Shown one piece after another: positions 29,895 through 39,922 of a stretch of DNA of 64,000 nt. Source of the stretch: Pseudomonadota bacterium. GTDB taxonomy: Bacteria > Pseudomonadota > Alphaproteobacteria > Rhizobiales > Hyphomicrobiaceae. The stretch is taken from the NCBI GenBank assembly GCA_018242215.1, contig JAFECG010000026.1, positions 1 through 64,000 on the forward strand, given 5' to 3'. Every line of letters starts with the position of its first letter. Position 1 is the first letter of the stretch. The notes under the pieces are model-generated. The model was not told where the DNA came from and made no database searches. It saw only the letters and a list, made by a program, of their open reading frames with translations. A program made the translations under genes and the position numbers.

Positions 29895-32800
29895 TTACGC
29901 GGCGCTGCGCCGGCCTTCGCTCGCGGGAAGGAGAATTTTTCGGATCACATCGACGGGTTCCGGACGGTTGAGAAGGAAGCCCTGCACCAGCGTACACCCG
30001 TATTCCTTGACGATATCGAGCTGCTCGGTGGTCTCGACTCCTTCCGCAGTGGTTCGCATGCCGAGCGTTCGCGCAAGATCGACGATCGTCGCGAGGATCG
30101 CCCGCGCTTCCATCGAGATCGCGAGGTCGCGGACGAAGGAGCGGTCGATCTTGATCTTATGGAACGGGACTTTCGTCAGTGAACTGAGCGACGAATAGCC
30201 GGTACCGAAATCGTCCATTGCGATTTCGACGCCGAGATCGCAAACCTGGCGCAGCACGTATGACGCGAGCTGAACGTCCTTCATGATCATGGATTCAGTC
30301 ACTTCGATCGTCAGACGGTGGCTTGCCAAACCGGATTCGGACAAGGCGGCCCTGACGGTGTCGACGAAGCTCTCCGCTTCGAGCTGGATGGCGCTGATGT
30401 TGACCGAGACGCTCGTATGCTCCGGCCATGACATGGCTTCGAGACAGGCCTGGCGCAGCACGCGGGCGCCCAGCTCCGCGATCATGCCGATCTCCTCGGC
30501 GATCGGAATGAATTCGGCGGGGGATGCGAGGCCGAGCCGCGGATGCCGCCAGCGGAGGAGAGCTTCGGCGCCGACCGGCTGCATCGTCTTCAGCGAGAAG
30601 ATCGGCTGGTAGTGAAGCTCGAAATCATTGTTGAGAATGGCTTCGCGGACCTCGACTTCGAGGAGGTTGCGTTCCTTCACCTTGGCATCGAGTTCGCGCT
30701 CGAAATGGCGGTACGTTCCGCGCTGGTCTTCCTTTGCCGCGTAAAGGGCCAGGTCGGCGAGGCGGAAGAGCTCGATCGGTTCGCAGCTATCATCGGGCGC
30801 CATGGCAATGCCGATGCTGCCGCCGCAGATCACATCCTTGGTTCCGATGCGGATAGGTTCGTTCAGAATGGCGATCAGGCGCTGCGCGAGCCGTGTGACG
30901 CTCGATGGATGGTCGAGATCGATGATCAGCACGGCGAACTCGTCGCCGCCGAGGCGCGCCACGGTATCCGTTTCGCGCAATGCCTTCTTCAGCCGATCCG
31001 CCACGACCTGCAGAAGCTCGTCGCCGGCGGCGTGGCCGAGCGTATCGTTGACGATCTTGAAGTTGTCCAGATCCAGAAGCAGCAGCGCCATGCGGTCGCC
31101 CCTCTTGGCGCGCGCCATTGCGAGTTGCATCCGTTCCGCCAGCAGGTGTCGATTGGGAAGCGACGTCAGCGCGTCGTGGCGCGCCATATAAGCGGCCTTG
31201 CGGTCTGCTTTGCGCCGCTCGGTTACGTCGATGGCGGCAATGAGCAGCGCGTCCTGCCCTTCGTGGAGGAGCGGGCGCACGTAGACTTCCACTTCTATCG
31301 AGCGTCCGTCGCGGCGGAAATGTTTGAAGAGCTGGGATTGCTCGGTCTGGTCGGTGGGATCGAACCCGTTTTCAGAGGGAAGAATGAGTTCTCCGCTCTG
31401 GATGTCGCGCAAGGTGAGGTGCGAGAAGTCCTTCCGGGAGTAGCCGTAGTGAGCGACCGCGGCATTGTTAACCGCGAGGATCGCCAGTTTGTTGCGGCTG
31501 ACGACGAACATCGGCAGCGGATTGTTTTCGAACAGAAGCCTTATGGATGCTTCGCGCTGCTTCATCTCGGTGATGTCGATGCGCAGGCTGATCAAGCCGC
31601 CTTCGCTCGTGCGGCATTCCTCGATCAAGTAACAACGTCCATCGTCGAGAAGCTGCTCGTGCGGTGCGGCGGGAGTCCGTAGGTTTTTCAGGCGCTCGGC
31701 GAGCCATGCTTCCTCGCGGCCGAACGCTTCAGGGTACATCTGACGCTCGAGTCCGATGCGAACCGCGTCTTCGATGCTGCGGCCGACAACGATGGTGTCG
31801 ATAGCGCGATGATAGATCTGGGCGTAGCGCTTGTTCCAGGCGACGTAGCGATTGTCGGCGTCGAGAATGACGATGCCCTCGGGCAGGATCTCGATCGCTT
31901 CCTTCAGCCGGTTGTGGGCTTTTTCGACTTCGGCCTTCTGCTCCGACATCGCCTGTTCCTGAGCCTTCAGATGCTCATTCAGCTCGTCGCGCAGTGCGAT
32001 TTCGGAGGACAGACGCTCCTGCAAGCGGGCTTGCGATGCGATCGTCTCGGCCAACGGCATGACCGTCAGGAACGCGGTCAGGATGAGAAGCTGCGTGAGC
32101 TGGATATCCGTCAGCCATGTCATCGTCGAGACCTGCGTATCGCCGTGAAAACCGGCGGCGGTACACGCGAGGACGATTGCCGACATCATCAATGCGGCGG
32201 CCGATGTTTCGTTCGGTCCGAGCCTGCACGCGATCAACACGAGGACAGGCATCACGAGGAACGCGAGGAGGGGCTGCGGCAGGCCGACGACGAGCACCAT
32301 TGCGGCTGCGAGAATGAAAAACAGGCCGTAGGTTTCCCAGCGGGATGCCGGCGCGGATACCTGGACGCGCGCCTGCGTGAGCCGGACGAGCGCGGGCGTG
32401 ACCGTCAGCAATCCCAGCAGATCGGCGATCAGCCACGCCGTGAAGACGCGCCATGTGATGGCTTCGATCGTCAATGCGGCGACGATCGCGGCGGCGACCG
32501 CTGCGAGAGCGGATCCCGCAACTGCGGCATACGAGAACGATTTCAGGAAATGGACGCTGCGAAATTCGAATGGTTCTGTTTCGCGCCATTTCAGAATGAG
32601 AAACGCCGTCTCGATCTCGATGATGTTGGTCAGCGCAAAGCCGATGTTGGCGCCCAATGCGCGATGGGCGAAGAAGTTTGCAATAACATTGGCGACGAAC
32701 GTCAGGGCAAGGATCTGATGGCGTCGCCATGGACGCCGGGCAAGGATGACGGCCGCGAGGACAATGCCATTCGCGGGCCAAATCGTCGCGACGCCGGAGC

Positions 32801-32939
32801 TGTCCTGTGTGAATGCGCCTGAAAGATAGGCCACAACGCCGAAGATCGCTGCAGTGACCGCGGCGCTTGCAAGGCCGTCGCTATCCGCGGCGTATATTTT
32901 TCCGACCTGAGAGAAGGAACTCGCGCCCCTTGCCGACAT
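29895..32939 (-). CDS. MASE1-PAS-GGDEF-EAL cyclic-di-GMP enzyme
   Basis: 1014 residues. Eight or so N-terminal membrane segments form a MASE1-type sensor (GVVAYLSGAFTQDSSGVATIWPANGIVLA). One or two PAS domains follow (EILPEGIVILDADNRYVAWNKRYAQIYHR; LLFENNPLPMFVVSR), then GGDEF with an intact RLGGDEF near residue 663 and an RETD inhibitory site, then EAL with EALLRW near residue 793 and DDFGTGYSSL. Both halves keep their catalytic signatures, so it could make or break c-di-GMP depending on the signal. Monocistronic; with the PilZ and GGDEF genes at 24441-25839 it marks a c-di-GMP-rich neighbourhood. Confidence 0.95.
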   Translation of the reverse strand: MSARGASSFSQVGKIYAADSDGLASAAVTAAIFGVVAYLSGAFTQDSSGVATIWPANGIVLAAVILARRPWRRHQILALTFVANVIANFFAHRALGANIGFALTNIIEIETAFLILKWRETEPFEFRSVHFLKSFSYAAVAGSALAAVAAAIVAALTIEAITWRVFTAWLIADLLGLLTVTPALVRLTQARVQVSAPASRWETYGLFFILAAAMVLVVGLPQPLLAFLVMPVLVLIACRLGPNETSAAALMMSAIVLACTAAGFHGDTQVSTMTWLTDIQLTQLLILTAFLTVMPLAETIASQARLQERLSSEIALRDELNEHLKAQEQAMSEQKAEVEKAHNRLKEAIEILPEGIVILDADNRYVAWNKRYAQIYHRAIDTIVVGRSIEDAVRIGLERQMYPEAFGREEAWLAERLKNLRTPAAPHEQLLDDGRCYLIEECRTSEGGLISLRIDITEMKQREASIRLLFENNPLPMFVVSRNKLAILAVNNAAVAHYGYSRKDFSHLTLRDIQSGELILPSENGFDPTDQTEQSQLFKHFRRDGRSIEVEVYVRPLLHEGQDALLIAAIDVTERRKADRKAAYMARHDALTSLPNRHLLAERMQLAMARAKRGDRMALLLLDLDNFKIVNDTLGHAAGDELLQVVADRLKKALRETDTVARLGGDEFAVLIIDLDHPSSVTRLAQRLIAILNEPIRIGTKDVICGGSIGIAMAPDDSCEPIELFRLADLALYAAKEDQRGTYRHFERELDAKVKERNLLEVEVREAILNNDFELHYQPIFSLKTMQPVGAEALLRWRHPRLGLASPAEFIPIAEEIGMIAELGARVLRQACLEAMSWPEHTSVSVNISAIQLEAESFVDTVRAALSESGLASHRLTIEVTESMIMKDVQLASYVLRQVCDLGVEIAMDDFGTGYSSLSSLTKVPFHKIKIDRSFVRDLAISMEARAILATIVDLARTLGMRTTAEGVETTEQLDIVKEYGCTLVQGFLLNRPEPVDVIRKILLPASEGRRSAA

Positions 32940-33314
32940 GACTCATTCGTTCCTTGCCAAGCTGAAAAGTCTTGGCATTTCCCATTTCTATTGGCGATGC
33001 GGATAGGATCTTCGAAGCAAGAATTGCCAACAATTCAGCAATCTCGGTCCTCTTCCCCCACTTTAAAACAGGCTGAGGCTATTTCATTAATTTTGAGTCA
33101 AAACACAGTTCAGCGCAGTGATCTTCTGCCTTTGGCGAATGCGTCAAAATTGCAAATGAGGAATTCTCAGGCAGATCTTTGATGTTTCGGACTGCAATTG
33201 CAATCTTTCATTCACGAATTTGTAGGCGCGGCTGGGATGGGATTTTCCGGCCCAGTCCCTATTTAACGCCAATCCGGCGGCGACGATAACCCTCGAATTG
33301 GCAGGATTTTCCCC
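32940..33314. other. Divergent AT-rich promoter region
   Basis: About 375 bases, clearly more AT-rich than its surroundings, between the MASE1 gene (leftward) and the methyltransferase gene (rightward). Presumably holds both promoters; no gene seen. Confidence 0.5.
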
Positions 33315-33860
33315 ATGACCATCGCTTCTCTTGGTTGGCCGCAGATCATTGCGCTCGTCATCCTTCTCCAACGTGGACTTGAAGAGCTATATTCGGCCCG
33401 AAATACGCGTGCATTGCTTGCTCAGGGCGCGCGAGAAGTCGGGCGCTCGTATTATCCGGTCGTTGCGACCACGCATCTCGCTTGGATTGCGAGCCTTTAT
33501 TTTCTCATTCCCGTTGATTCCGGCATTTATCCGGTTCTCGCTACGATTTATCTGGCTTTGCAGGTTGTCCGCTATTGGGTGATCGGAACGTTGGGGCGAT
33601 ATTGGACTCATTGCATTTATACGCTCGAAGGCGCCCCGGTCGTGCGAAAAGGGCCATATCGATTCCTGCGGCATCCGAATTACGCAGTGACCATCACGGA
33701 AACTTTTCTGCTGCCGATGGTGTTCGGCGCATTTGCTCTCGGCATCATCATGGGCGCCGTCTGGTCGGCGGTGCTCGCTTACAAGATTTTGCTGGAGGAC
33801 GAAGGTTTGTCGCGCCGGCGGCGGCAGACGGAGTTAAGGGAGACCACGGCAGTCTCCTGA
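33315..33860 (+). CDS. Isoprenylcysteine carboxyl methyltransferase-like protein
   Basis: 181 residues, with about four hydrophobic segments, ending in the ICMT/PEMT-like SAM-binding region GPYRFLRHPNYAVTITETFLLP. The R-x-x-RHP-x-Y motif is the hallmark. In several bacteria such a protein is encoded next to a type III polyketide synthase and O-methylates its phenolic-lipid or pyrone product (SrsB, BpsB). Here it converges on such a synthase only 44 bases away, so the same role is likely. AGGA precedes the ATG. Substrate not known. Confidence 0.88.
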   Translation: MTIASLGWPQIIALVILLQRGLEELYSARNTRALLAQGAREVGRSYYPVVATTHLAWIASLYFLIPVDSGIYPVLATIYLALQVVRYWVIGTLGRYWTHCIYTLEGAPVVRKGPYRFLRHPNYAVTITETFLLPMVFGAFALGIIMGAVWSAVLAYKILLEDEGLSRRRRQTELRETTAVS

Positions 33861-33904
33861 TCACGCGCTCGACCTCAACATCACGTCAACGGTAACGCCG
33901 CGCT

Positions 33905-35023
33905 CTAGAGATCGAGCGCGGCGAAATATGCTGAGAAGCCCGGTCCGAACGCTGCCAGAAGGTGGCGGCCCCGGTCGCCCGAGCGCATTGCGCGCTCGAG
34001 GATGAAGAGCACGGTTGCCGAGGACATATTGCCGAAGTCGCGCAGGACCGCCCACGAATGCGCGAACTGCGATCGCTCGAGCCCCAGGACGCTCTCGGCG
34101 GTTTCGAGGACCTTGCGGCCTCCCGGGTGAAACAGAAAGCCTTTGAAGTCGGAGAGCGTCATGCCGTTGCGATCGAGAAACTGATCGAGCACGTCTGCGA
34201 GCGTCCTGCGCATCAGCGCGGGCAGCTCGGGACTAAGCACAATTCCAAATCCATCCTCTTTGACGTCCCATCCCATGATGTGGAGCGTGCTCGGCCACAG
34301 ATGCTCGCCGAAGGTTAGAATGGAAGGACGTTGGCTGCTGCCTCCTGGTGCCGGACCGGGGATGTCGGACGTGCGCAAGACGACAGCCGCGGCGCCATCG
34401 GCGAACAGGGCCGCGGAGACGAACATCGCCTGGGCCGGATCGTTCGGGCGAACACAGAGCGAGCAGAGATCGACGGTCACGAACAATACGTTGCTGCCAG
34501 GGCGTCCGCGCGCCATGCGAGCCGCGCGAGTGAGGCCCGCGACGCCGCCACCACAGCCAAGGCCGAAAATCGGCAGGCGTTCGACGTTCGGCGAGAAATT
34601 CAGACGGTTCATCAATCGCGCGTCGAGGCTCGGGACCGCGAGGCCCGTTATGGTGTTGGTCACGAAAGCGTCGATGTCCGTGAGCTTGAGGCCCGCGCGG
34701 TCGACGGCGTCGATCGCGACACGTTCGATGAGGTCGAGCGCATTCTTCTGATAGACGGCCGTGCGCTCTTCCCAGCTGTGGCGCTCGTGATACCACGACA
34801 TCGGCTGACACATGTATCGGTGGTCGATACCTGTATTGCCGAAGAGACCATTGAGCCGGGAAAATTGCGGAAAGACTTCCGATGCGTTGGCCAGGATCTC
34901 CTGCTGGCTGTAGCGATGCACGGGATTGGCCGTTGCGATCGAGAGGATTTCCACCGGAAGGTCGCCGGATCGCCGCTGCTCGGCGAACTGCAGTTCCGGC
35001 TTGTTGATCGGTAGGAGGGTCAT
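33905..35023 (-). CDS. Type III polyketide synthase (chalcone/stilbene synthase family)
   Basis: 372 residues. The enzyme condenses a starter acyl-CoA with malonyl-CoA units to make alkylresorcinols or alkylpyrones. Catalytic triad visible: Cys in FGLGCGGGVAGLTRA, His in FLFHPGGRKVLE, Asn in DFGNMSSATVLF. The N-terminal motif EILSIATANPVHRYSQ is also typical. ATG 35023 is preceded by a near-perfect AGGAGGTC site, so the longer open frame to 35173 is not used. The partner methyltransferase gene converges from the left, and a short secreted-peptide gene lies upstream. Product not predictable from sequence. Confidence 0.95.
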   Translation of the reverse strand: MTLLPINKPELQFAEQRRSGDLPVEILSIATANPVHRYSQQEILANASEVFPQFSRLNGLFGNTGIDHRYMCQPMSWYHERHSWEERTAVYQKNALDLIERVAIDAVDRAGLKLTDIDAFVTNTITGLAVPSLDARLMNRLNFSPNVERLPIFGLGCGGGVAGLTRAARMARGRPGSNVLFVTVDLCSLCVRPNDPAQAMFVSAALFADGAAAVVLRTSDIPGPAPGGSSQRPSILTFGEHLWPSTLHIMGWDVKEDGFGIVLSPELPALMRRTLADVLDQFLDRNGMTLSDFKGFLFHPGGRKVLETAESVLGLERSQFAHSWAVLRDFGNMSSATVLFILERAMRSGDRGRHLLAAFGPGFSAYFAALDL

Positions 35024-35191
35024 GATCTTTGACCTCCTGCCGGGTGACGTGCGCAGGTTGCGACATCGGCGAGGGAGGTACGGGCGCGCGCCAAGAGCGG
35101 CCTCGTGCAGAGGTTTGTTCTCAACATCCTGTGTTTCCGTCGGTGCGCGATTCGACGGAGCGCCGGCCGTCACTTCGCTGGGGTTATGACT

Positions 35192-35332
35192 TCACGATTT
35201 CTCAGGAGCGAATTCTCCGGACGCGTCGCGCTGGCTCGAGGGATCGCCAGACGCCCAAGCGGGTTGGGCCGTCGCGGCAAGAGACAGAACGGCGAACAAG
35301 ACTGCAGCAAACGTGAAACGACTGTTGTGCAT
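35192..35332 (-). CDS. Short secreted protein (46 residues)
   Basis: A small reverse-strand gene from ATG 35332. The first 28 residues are a clear signal peptide (RFTFAAVLFAVLSLAATAQPAWA), leaving an 18-residue acidic/polar mature tail (SGDPSSQRDASGEFAPEKS) without cysteines. GGAAG lies 11 bases before the ATG. It is 168 bases upstream of the polyketide synthase gene in the same orientation. No family known to me. Confidence 0.6.
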   Translation of the reverse strand: MHNSRFTFAAVLFAVLSLAATAQPAWASGDPSSQRDASGEFAPEKS

Positions 35333-35650
35333 GACCGACTTCCGAAGATTTCATCAGCGTGAACCCGGCCGGCAGCTGGGCAGATAGGTTCTTGTCGATC
35401 CGGATGTAAGGCCTGCACTGTTCCGCAGGGAACAGACGGCGGCAGTCGCGGTACGACCTACCGCCGCAGTGCGTGCGTTTCGAAAAAAAGGATCGCACAC
35501 ACGCGGAGCCATGAGCGTGCGACAGTTCGCATCTGCAAAATAAGTGGCCATTCCGCCTCGACACGGAACGGATTCCGTAACATATGCGGTTACTTATGCG
35601 GGTGCGGAAATTTGCGCGACGCAGCGAACCGCCACGGGAGACTTCAGCGA
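35333..35650. other. Intergenic region before the MFS gene
   Basis: About 320 bases separating divergent genes; no convincing coding sequence, repeat or operator found. Confidence 0.45.
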
Positions 35651-36904
35651 ATGGATGCCAGAGCCGACGGCCTCGACAGCGTGCGCGCAGCCCCTGTCGC
35701 GCTGACGCCGAGGCAGGTGCGCCTCGTGTTGTTCGCGCTGGCTGTGGGTGGCTTCGCAATCGGCACGACCGAGTTCGCGGCCATGAGCCTTCTGCCGTAT
35801 TTCGCCGCGACTTTCGGCATCACAGAACCGATGGCGGGTCATGCCATCAGTTCGTATGCGCTCGGCGTGGTCGTCGGCGCGCCCGTGATCGCGGTGCTTG
35901 CCGCACGGTGGCCGCGGCGCAAGTTACTTCTCGCGCTGATGGCCTGCTTTGCCGTCGCCAATGTGCTGACGGCGTTTTCTCCAACCTACGGTACAATGAT
36001 CGTCTTCCGGTTTCTGAGCGGCTTGCCGCACGGGGCCTATTTCGGTGTCGCGATGCTGGTCGCTGCGTCGCTCGTGCCGCCAAAGGCGCGGGCGCAGGCC
36101 GCTTCGCGCGTGCTGATCGGCCTGACCATTGCGACGATCGTCGGCGTGCCGGCGGCGACGTGGATGGGGCAGGTGCTCGGCTGGCGCGTGGGGTTCGGCG
36201 TCGTCGGCGTCCTCGCGTTGCTGACGGTCCTTCTCGTCTGGACCTTCGTACCGGATGACGAGCCGCTCGCCGGTGCCAGCATGAAGCGCGAGCTTGGCGC
36301 ACTGAAACGCCCACAGGTCTGGCTGACGCTCGCGATCGGCGCTATCGGCTTCGGCGGCATGTTCGCTGTCTATTCGTATCTCGCGTCGACACTGACGGAG
36401 GTGACGCACGTCGCACCTTACGTCGTGCCTATCGTGCTCGTCTTCTTTGGGCTCGGCATGACGGTCGGAACGTTCGTTGCGGCGTGGCTCGCCGACCGCG
36501 CGCTGATGGCGACGGCTGGGGGACTCCTGGTGTGGAGCTTGTTTTCGCTGATGCTCTACCCCTTTGCGACGAGCAACATCTATGCCGTGACGCTCGTCGT
36601 TTTCATGATCGGTTGCGGTGGAGGACTCGGGGTTGCCCTGCAGACTCGCCTGATGGACGTGGCGGATGATGCGCAGACGCTTGCCGCCGCGCTCAATCAC
36701 AGTGCGTTCAACACAGCGAACGCGATTGGTCCTTGGCTCGGCGGCATCGCCATTGCGCATGGTTATGGCTGGAGCTCGACGGGCTGGGTGGGCGCGGCGC
36801 TTGCCGTCGGTGGGCTGGTGTTCTGGGCGGTCTCGATCGCGACGGATCCGAAGCACGGGCGTCACGTGAGACATCACAACGCGCAACCCGCGCCGGGAGA
36901 GTAA
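35651..36904 (+). CDS. MFS transporter (DHA1 / AraJ-like)
   Basis: 417 residues with 12 predicted membrane segments. Seen: LFALAVGGFAIGTTEFAAMSLLPYFA in segment 1, the loop ARWPRRKLLLALM between segments 2 and 3, GLPHGAYFGVAMLVAASLVPPKARAQA with motif C-like features, and the VGVPAATWMGQ antiporter-type signature in segment 5. The closest groups are AraJ/YdhP-type exporters of sugars or drugs. ATG 35651 follows GGGAG. No regulator adjacent; substrate unknown. Confidence 0.92.
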   Translation: MDARADGLDSVRAAPVALTPRQVRLVLFALAVGGFAIGTTEFAAMSLLPYFAATFGITEPMAGHAISSYALGVVVGAPVIAVLAARWPRRKLLLALMACFAVANVLTAFSPTYGTMIVFRFLSGLPHGAYFGVAMLVAASLVPPKARAQAASRVLIGLTIATIVGVPAATWMGQVLGWRVGFGVVGVLALLTVLLVWTFVPDDEPLAGASMKRELGALKRPQVWLTLAIGAIGFGGMFAVYSYLASTLTEVTHVAPYVVPIVLVFFGLGMTVGTFVAAWLADRALMATAGGLLVWSLFSLMLYPFATSNIYAVTLVVFMIGCGGGLGVALQTRLMDVADDAQTLAAALNHSAFNTANAIGPWLGGIAIAHGYGWSSTGWVGAALAVGGLVFWAVSIATDPKHGRHVRHHNAQPAPGE

Positions 36905-36980
36905 CGCTCTCCGACAGGTTCAGGACAAGCGGCACCCGTGACGCCTTTCCGCGGATGTGATGTTGCAGCTTGACTTGGCG

Positions 36981-37031
36981 CTGGATCCCCGGCCTTTGAC
37001 GCGTGTGCCGCGCATCCGGCCGAGGATGACG
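36981..37031. repeat. Dispersed intergenic repeat (GGATCCCCGG ... GGCCGAGGATGACGG)
   Basis: Imperfect hairpin between the MFS gene and bdhA (convergent ends). Same family as 6196-6244 and 52231-52278; it may act as a two-way terminator. Confidence 0.6.
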
Positions 37032-37044
37032 GTTGCGAGTTCGT

Positions 37045-37821
37045 TCAGTTCATGTGCCAGCCGTGGCTGACGATGATGCTTTCGCCGGTGAGTGCGTTCG
37101 TCTTGAACGCGGCGAGGAAGAGGGCGACCTCGGCGATGTCGGTCACCATCGTGAATTCCTTGTCGACCGTCTCGCCGAGCATCACTTCCTTGACGACCCG
37201 CTCTTCGGTGATGCCAAGCTCGTGTGCCTGCTCGGGGATTTGCTTGTCAACGAGAGGCGTGCGTACGAAGCCGGGGCAGATGACGTTGGAGCGAACGTTA
37301 TGTTGCGCGCCTTCCTTCGCCATCACGCGGCCGAGGCCGAGGATCGCGTGCTTCGCCGCGACGTAGGCCGACTTCAATGGCGAGGCCTCGTGGCTATGCA
37401 CCGAGCCCATATAGATCAGAGCGCCGGACTTCTGCTTGTACATGTGCTTGACGCAGGCCTTCGTCGTCAGAAAGGCGCCGTCGACATGGATCGCCATGAT
37501 CTTCTTCCAATCCGCGAAGGGAAAGTCCTCGATCGGATGAACGATCTGAATGCCGGCGTTCGAGACAAGGATGTCGACGGTTCCGAAGGTCGTAGCCGCC
37601 TTCTCAACTCCAGCGTTGACCTGCTCTTCATTCGAGACGTCCATAGCGACCGCGATCGCATCCTTGGCGCCTCCCAACTCCTTCGCTGCAGCTGTCGCGG
37701 CTTCGAGGTTCAAGTCGGCGATGACGACGCGTCCGCCGGCTTCGACGTAGCGCCGGGCGATCTGATGGCCGATGCCGCTGGCCGCGCCCGTGATCAGAGC
37801 AACCTTGCCGTCGAGTTTCAT
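37045..37821 (-). CDS. bdhA: 3-hydroxybutyrate dehydrogenase
   Basis: 258 residues, a short-chain dehydrogenase that oxidises D-3-hydroxybutyrate to acetoacetate with NAD. Seen: [21 protein letters not shown] for cofactor binding, [51 protein letters not shown] with the Ser/Tyr/Lys catalytic set, and [18 protein letters not shown], typical of BdhA. The frame is open further upstream into adc but ATG 37821 is the proper start. It is the last gene of the patatin-adc-bdhA operon, 11 bases after adc. Confidence 0.94.
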   Translation of the reverse strand: MKLDGKVALITGAASGIGHQIARRYVEAGGRVVIADLNLEAATAAAKELGGAKDAIAVAMDVSNEEQVNAGVEKAATTFGTVDILVSNAGIQIVHPIEDFPFADWKKIMAIHVDGAFLTTKACVKHMYKQKSGALIYMGSVHSHEASPLKSAYVAAKHAILGLGRVMAKEGAQHNVRSNVICPGFVRTPLVDKQIPEQAHELGITEERVVKEVMLGETVDKEFTMVTDIAEVALFLAAFKTNALTGESIIVSHGWHMN

Positions 37822-37832
37822 GGGGGGCACTC

Positions 37833-38576
37833 CTATTTTGAATCGAGATAGTCGTAGACGACCTTGCCGAGGCCGAGGGTGAGATCGGCAAGGATGTGGG
37901 TCGCAGAGATGATCTCGCGCACGGGCAGGTCGGCGATCGGCGCGAGCGCGTGCGGTCGCAAATCCAGCGCACCAGGGCCGCTCCAGGCCCCTTTGATCGT
38001 CACATCTTCGAGGCGGTAATCGACGAGCTCGAGGATGCGTGGCGTTCCATCGACATGCGGAATGATCTTCAAAAGGTAGTTCGGCACAGCGAGCGACTTG
38101 GCGACGGCGGCGGGATCGAGCGCCTTGTGCTTGAAACCCATCGTGCCTGTCGCGATGCGGACGCTGCCGTAATCCAGCGTGCCAACGAGTGTGTCGATGT
38201 CGGGCCCGAGCGTCGGCTTGGCGAACTTTTTCGGAAAGCCCCAAAGCTCGCGGCCTCCGTAGATCGGCGGTCCGTCGTTCAGGAACATCGCGTGCGTATA
38301 GCCACCCTCGACGCCATTGAATTTAACCGGAATGACTTGGCCTGACTCGCAGTAATCGCCGAAGCCCGTCGAATCCGGCATCTGGATGAATTCGTATTTG
38401 ACGATCGGATCATCGAAAGTCAGCGGTTCGGGGACGACTCTTTCGAGAGCTTCGCGATCGGTGCGGTAAGCGATGATGAGATATTCGCGATTGATGAAGC
38501 GATAGGGGCCGGGAGGGAAGGCTGGGCTCGTCAAAGGCATTGCGAAGGCACGTTTTTTGACGTCCGCGATTTTCAT
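37833..38576 (-). CDS. adc: Acetoacetate decarboxylase
   Basis: 247 residues. Converts acetoacetate to acetone and CO2 through a Schiff base. Seen: catalytic lysines in [14 protein letters not shown], preceded by [17 protein letters not shown], followed by [24 protein letters not shown]; all match the family. It overlaps the upstream patatin gene by four bases and precedes bdhA by 11, so the operon links 3-hydroxybutyrate, acetoacetate and a lipase-like enzyme. In Rhizobiales such genes are tied to polyhydroxybutyrate and ketone turnover. Some homologues act as other decarboxylases or aldolases, so the substrate is not certain. Confidence 0.94.
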   Translation of the reverse strand: MKIADVKKRAFAMPLTSPAFPPGPYRFINREYLIIAYRTDREALERVVPEPLTFDDPIVKYEFIQMPDSTGFGDYCESGQVIPVKFNGVEGGYTHAMFLNDGPPIYGGRELWGFPKKFAKPTLGPDIDTLVGTLDYGSVRIATGTMGFKHKALDPAAVAKSLAVPNYLLKIIPHVDGTPRILELVDYRLEDVTIKGAWSGPGALDLRPHALAPIADLPVREIISATHILADLTLGLGKVVYDYLDSK

Positions 38577-39733
38577 GTGTCAGTCTCCGGGGGCAATGGG
38601 GGCATCATGTCTTTCGTCAGGTCGAGAACCATCACGCCGTCTTCCGGCCGCTCGCGATTGATCCAGGCGGGATTGGTCAGCGTGTGCTCGACATCGTCGA
38701 CGCCCGCACGCCAATGCTCGTTGACGGTGTAGCGGGAGAATTCATAGTCGTTCGACTGCGTGGAATAGACGGCCCGGCGATGAATGAGATGCACGATCGT
38801 GATCGCCGCATTGCAGCTGTATGTCGACAGCAATTTCCAATCGAACGTATTTCTGAACTCCTCGGGCAGCTTGCCGTCGAGCCGTCGCACGGCGCGACGC
38901 AAAGATTGGATGACCCTGAAATTGTATGTGTTGAGCCGGGTGCGACTCGAATAGCGGATCTCTTTTTCGCGCGTCTGAACGTCGAAGAGCGTTTCAGGTA
39001 TGGTTCCGCGGGCGCTGAAGAGATCGATCTGGAAGATGCACATGTCGGTGCGAGGAGTGCCGCCGTCGAGGATGTACTGCAACGGCGTGTTCGAGACGAT
39101 GCCGCCATCCCAATAGAGCTTGCCGTCGATCTCGATGGGAGGGAAGCCGGGTGGCAGTGCGCCCGATGCCATGATGTGCTCGGGAATGATGTGGTCCGTG
39201 GCGCTGTCGAAATATTGCAGGTTGCCAGTTGCGACCTCGACAGCGCCGACGCTGAAGCGCACCTTGCCGGAATTCAAGAGATCGAAATCGACAAGCTCAA
39301 GCAGCGTCTCCTTCAATGGGCTCGTGTCGTAGATGCTGATCGCCTGGGGTGTTCCAGGCGGCATCAGCAGGGCAGGCGGATAGCGGGGATCGAAAAATCC
39401 CGTCGCGCCGACCGAAGCGACGAGGGCCGCACTCGTTTCGTTGAAGATCTTCCGCGATGCGTTGTCCGTCGCGATGGGCGGCAGCAGCAAATGGCTCGAG
39501 ACCCGGTCCCAGAATTCACGGAGACGCTTCGCGCGCCGCTCGAGCGGATTTCCTGCAATGATCGCGGAATTGATCGCGCCGATCGAAATGCCGGCAACCC
39601 ATTCCGGTTCGAGTCCGGCGGCGGCAAGTGCTTCGTAGGCGCCTCCCTGATACGCGCCAAGAGCGCCTCCACCCTGAAGCACCAGAACGTTTTTCTCAGC
39701 GTTTTTCGAAGCGCTGCCGTTGGGCTGGGCCAT
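38573..39733 (-). CDS. Patatin-like phospholipase
   Basis: 386 residues of the patatin/RssA-type hydrolases. Seen: glycine-rich oxyanion region [21 protein letters not shown], nucleophile elbow [12 protein letters not shown] (G-x-S-x-G), and the Asp of the dyad in [17 protein letters not shown]-terminal DUF3734-type region follows ([17 protein letters not shown] ... [14 protein letters not shown]). No signal peptide, so it is cytoplasmic or membrane-associated. It is the first gene of the patatin-adc-bdhA operon; with bdhA it suggests mobilisation of acyl stores, which is inference from context. Confidence 0.93.
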   Translation of the reverse strand: MAQPNGSASKNAEKNVLVLQGGGALGAYQGGAYEALAAAGLEPEWVAGISIGAINSAIIAGNPLERRAKRLREFWDRVSSHLLLPPIATDNASRKIFNETSAALVASVGATGFFDPRYPPALLMPPGTPQAISIYDTSPLKETLLELVDFDLLNSGKVRFSVGAVEVATGNLQYFDSATDHIIPEHIMASGALPPGFPPIEIDGKLYWDGGIVSNTPLQYILDGGTPRTDMCIFQIDLFSARGTIPETLFDVQTREKEIRYSSRTRLNTYNFRVIQSLRRAVRRLDGKLPEEFRNTFDWKLLSTYSCNAAITIVHLIHRRAVYSTQSNDYEFSRYTVNEHWRAGVDDVEHTLTNPAWINRERPEDGVMVLDLTKDMMPPLPPETDT

Positions 39734-39922
39734 GTTTCAATCACCAAGCTGGGAGTGGCTATGGAGACTAAGAAGCTCTCGGCATTAGAGCGTCGTACAG
39801 GTCCTGTTGCAATGCAGCAGATCGCCGCCGAACGCAAGAGGGTGCCTCATCATAATTGCTAGGCGCGCTTTCGCATTGCCCGCACATTTTATTGAATTAT
39901 CGAATTTGCTTTTTCGGTTTCG

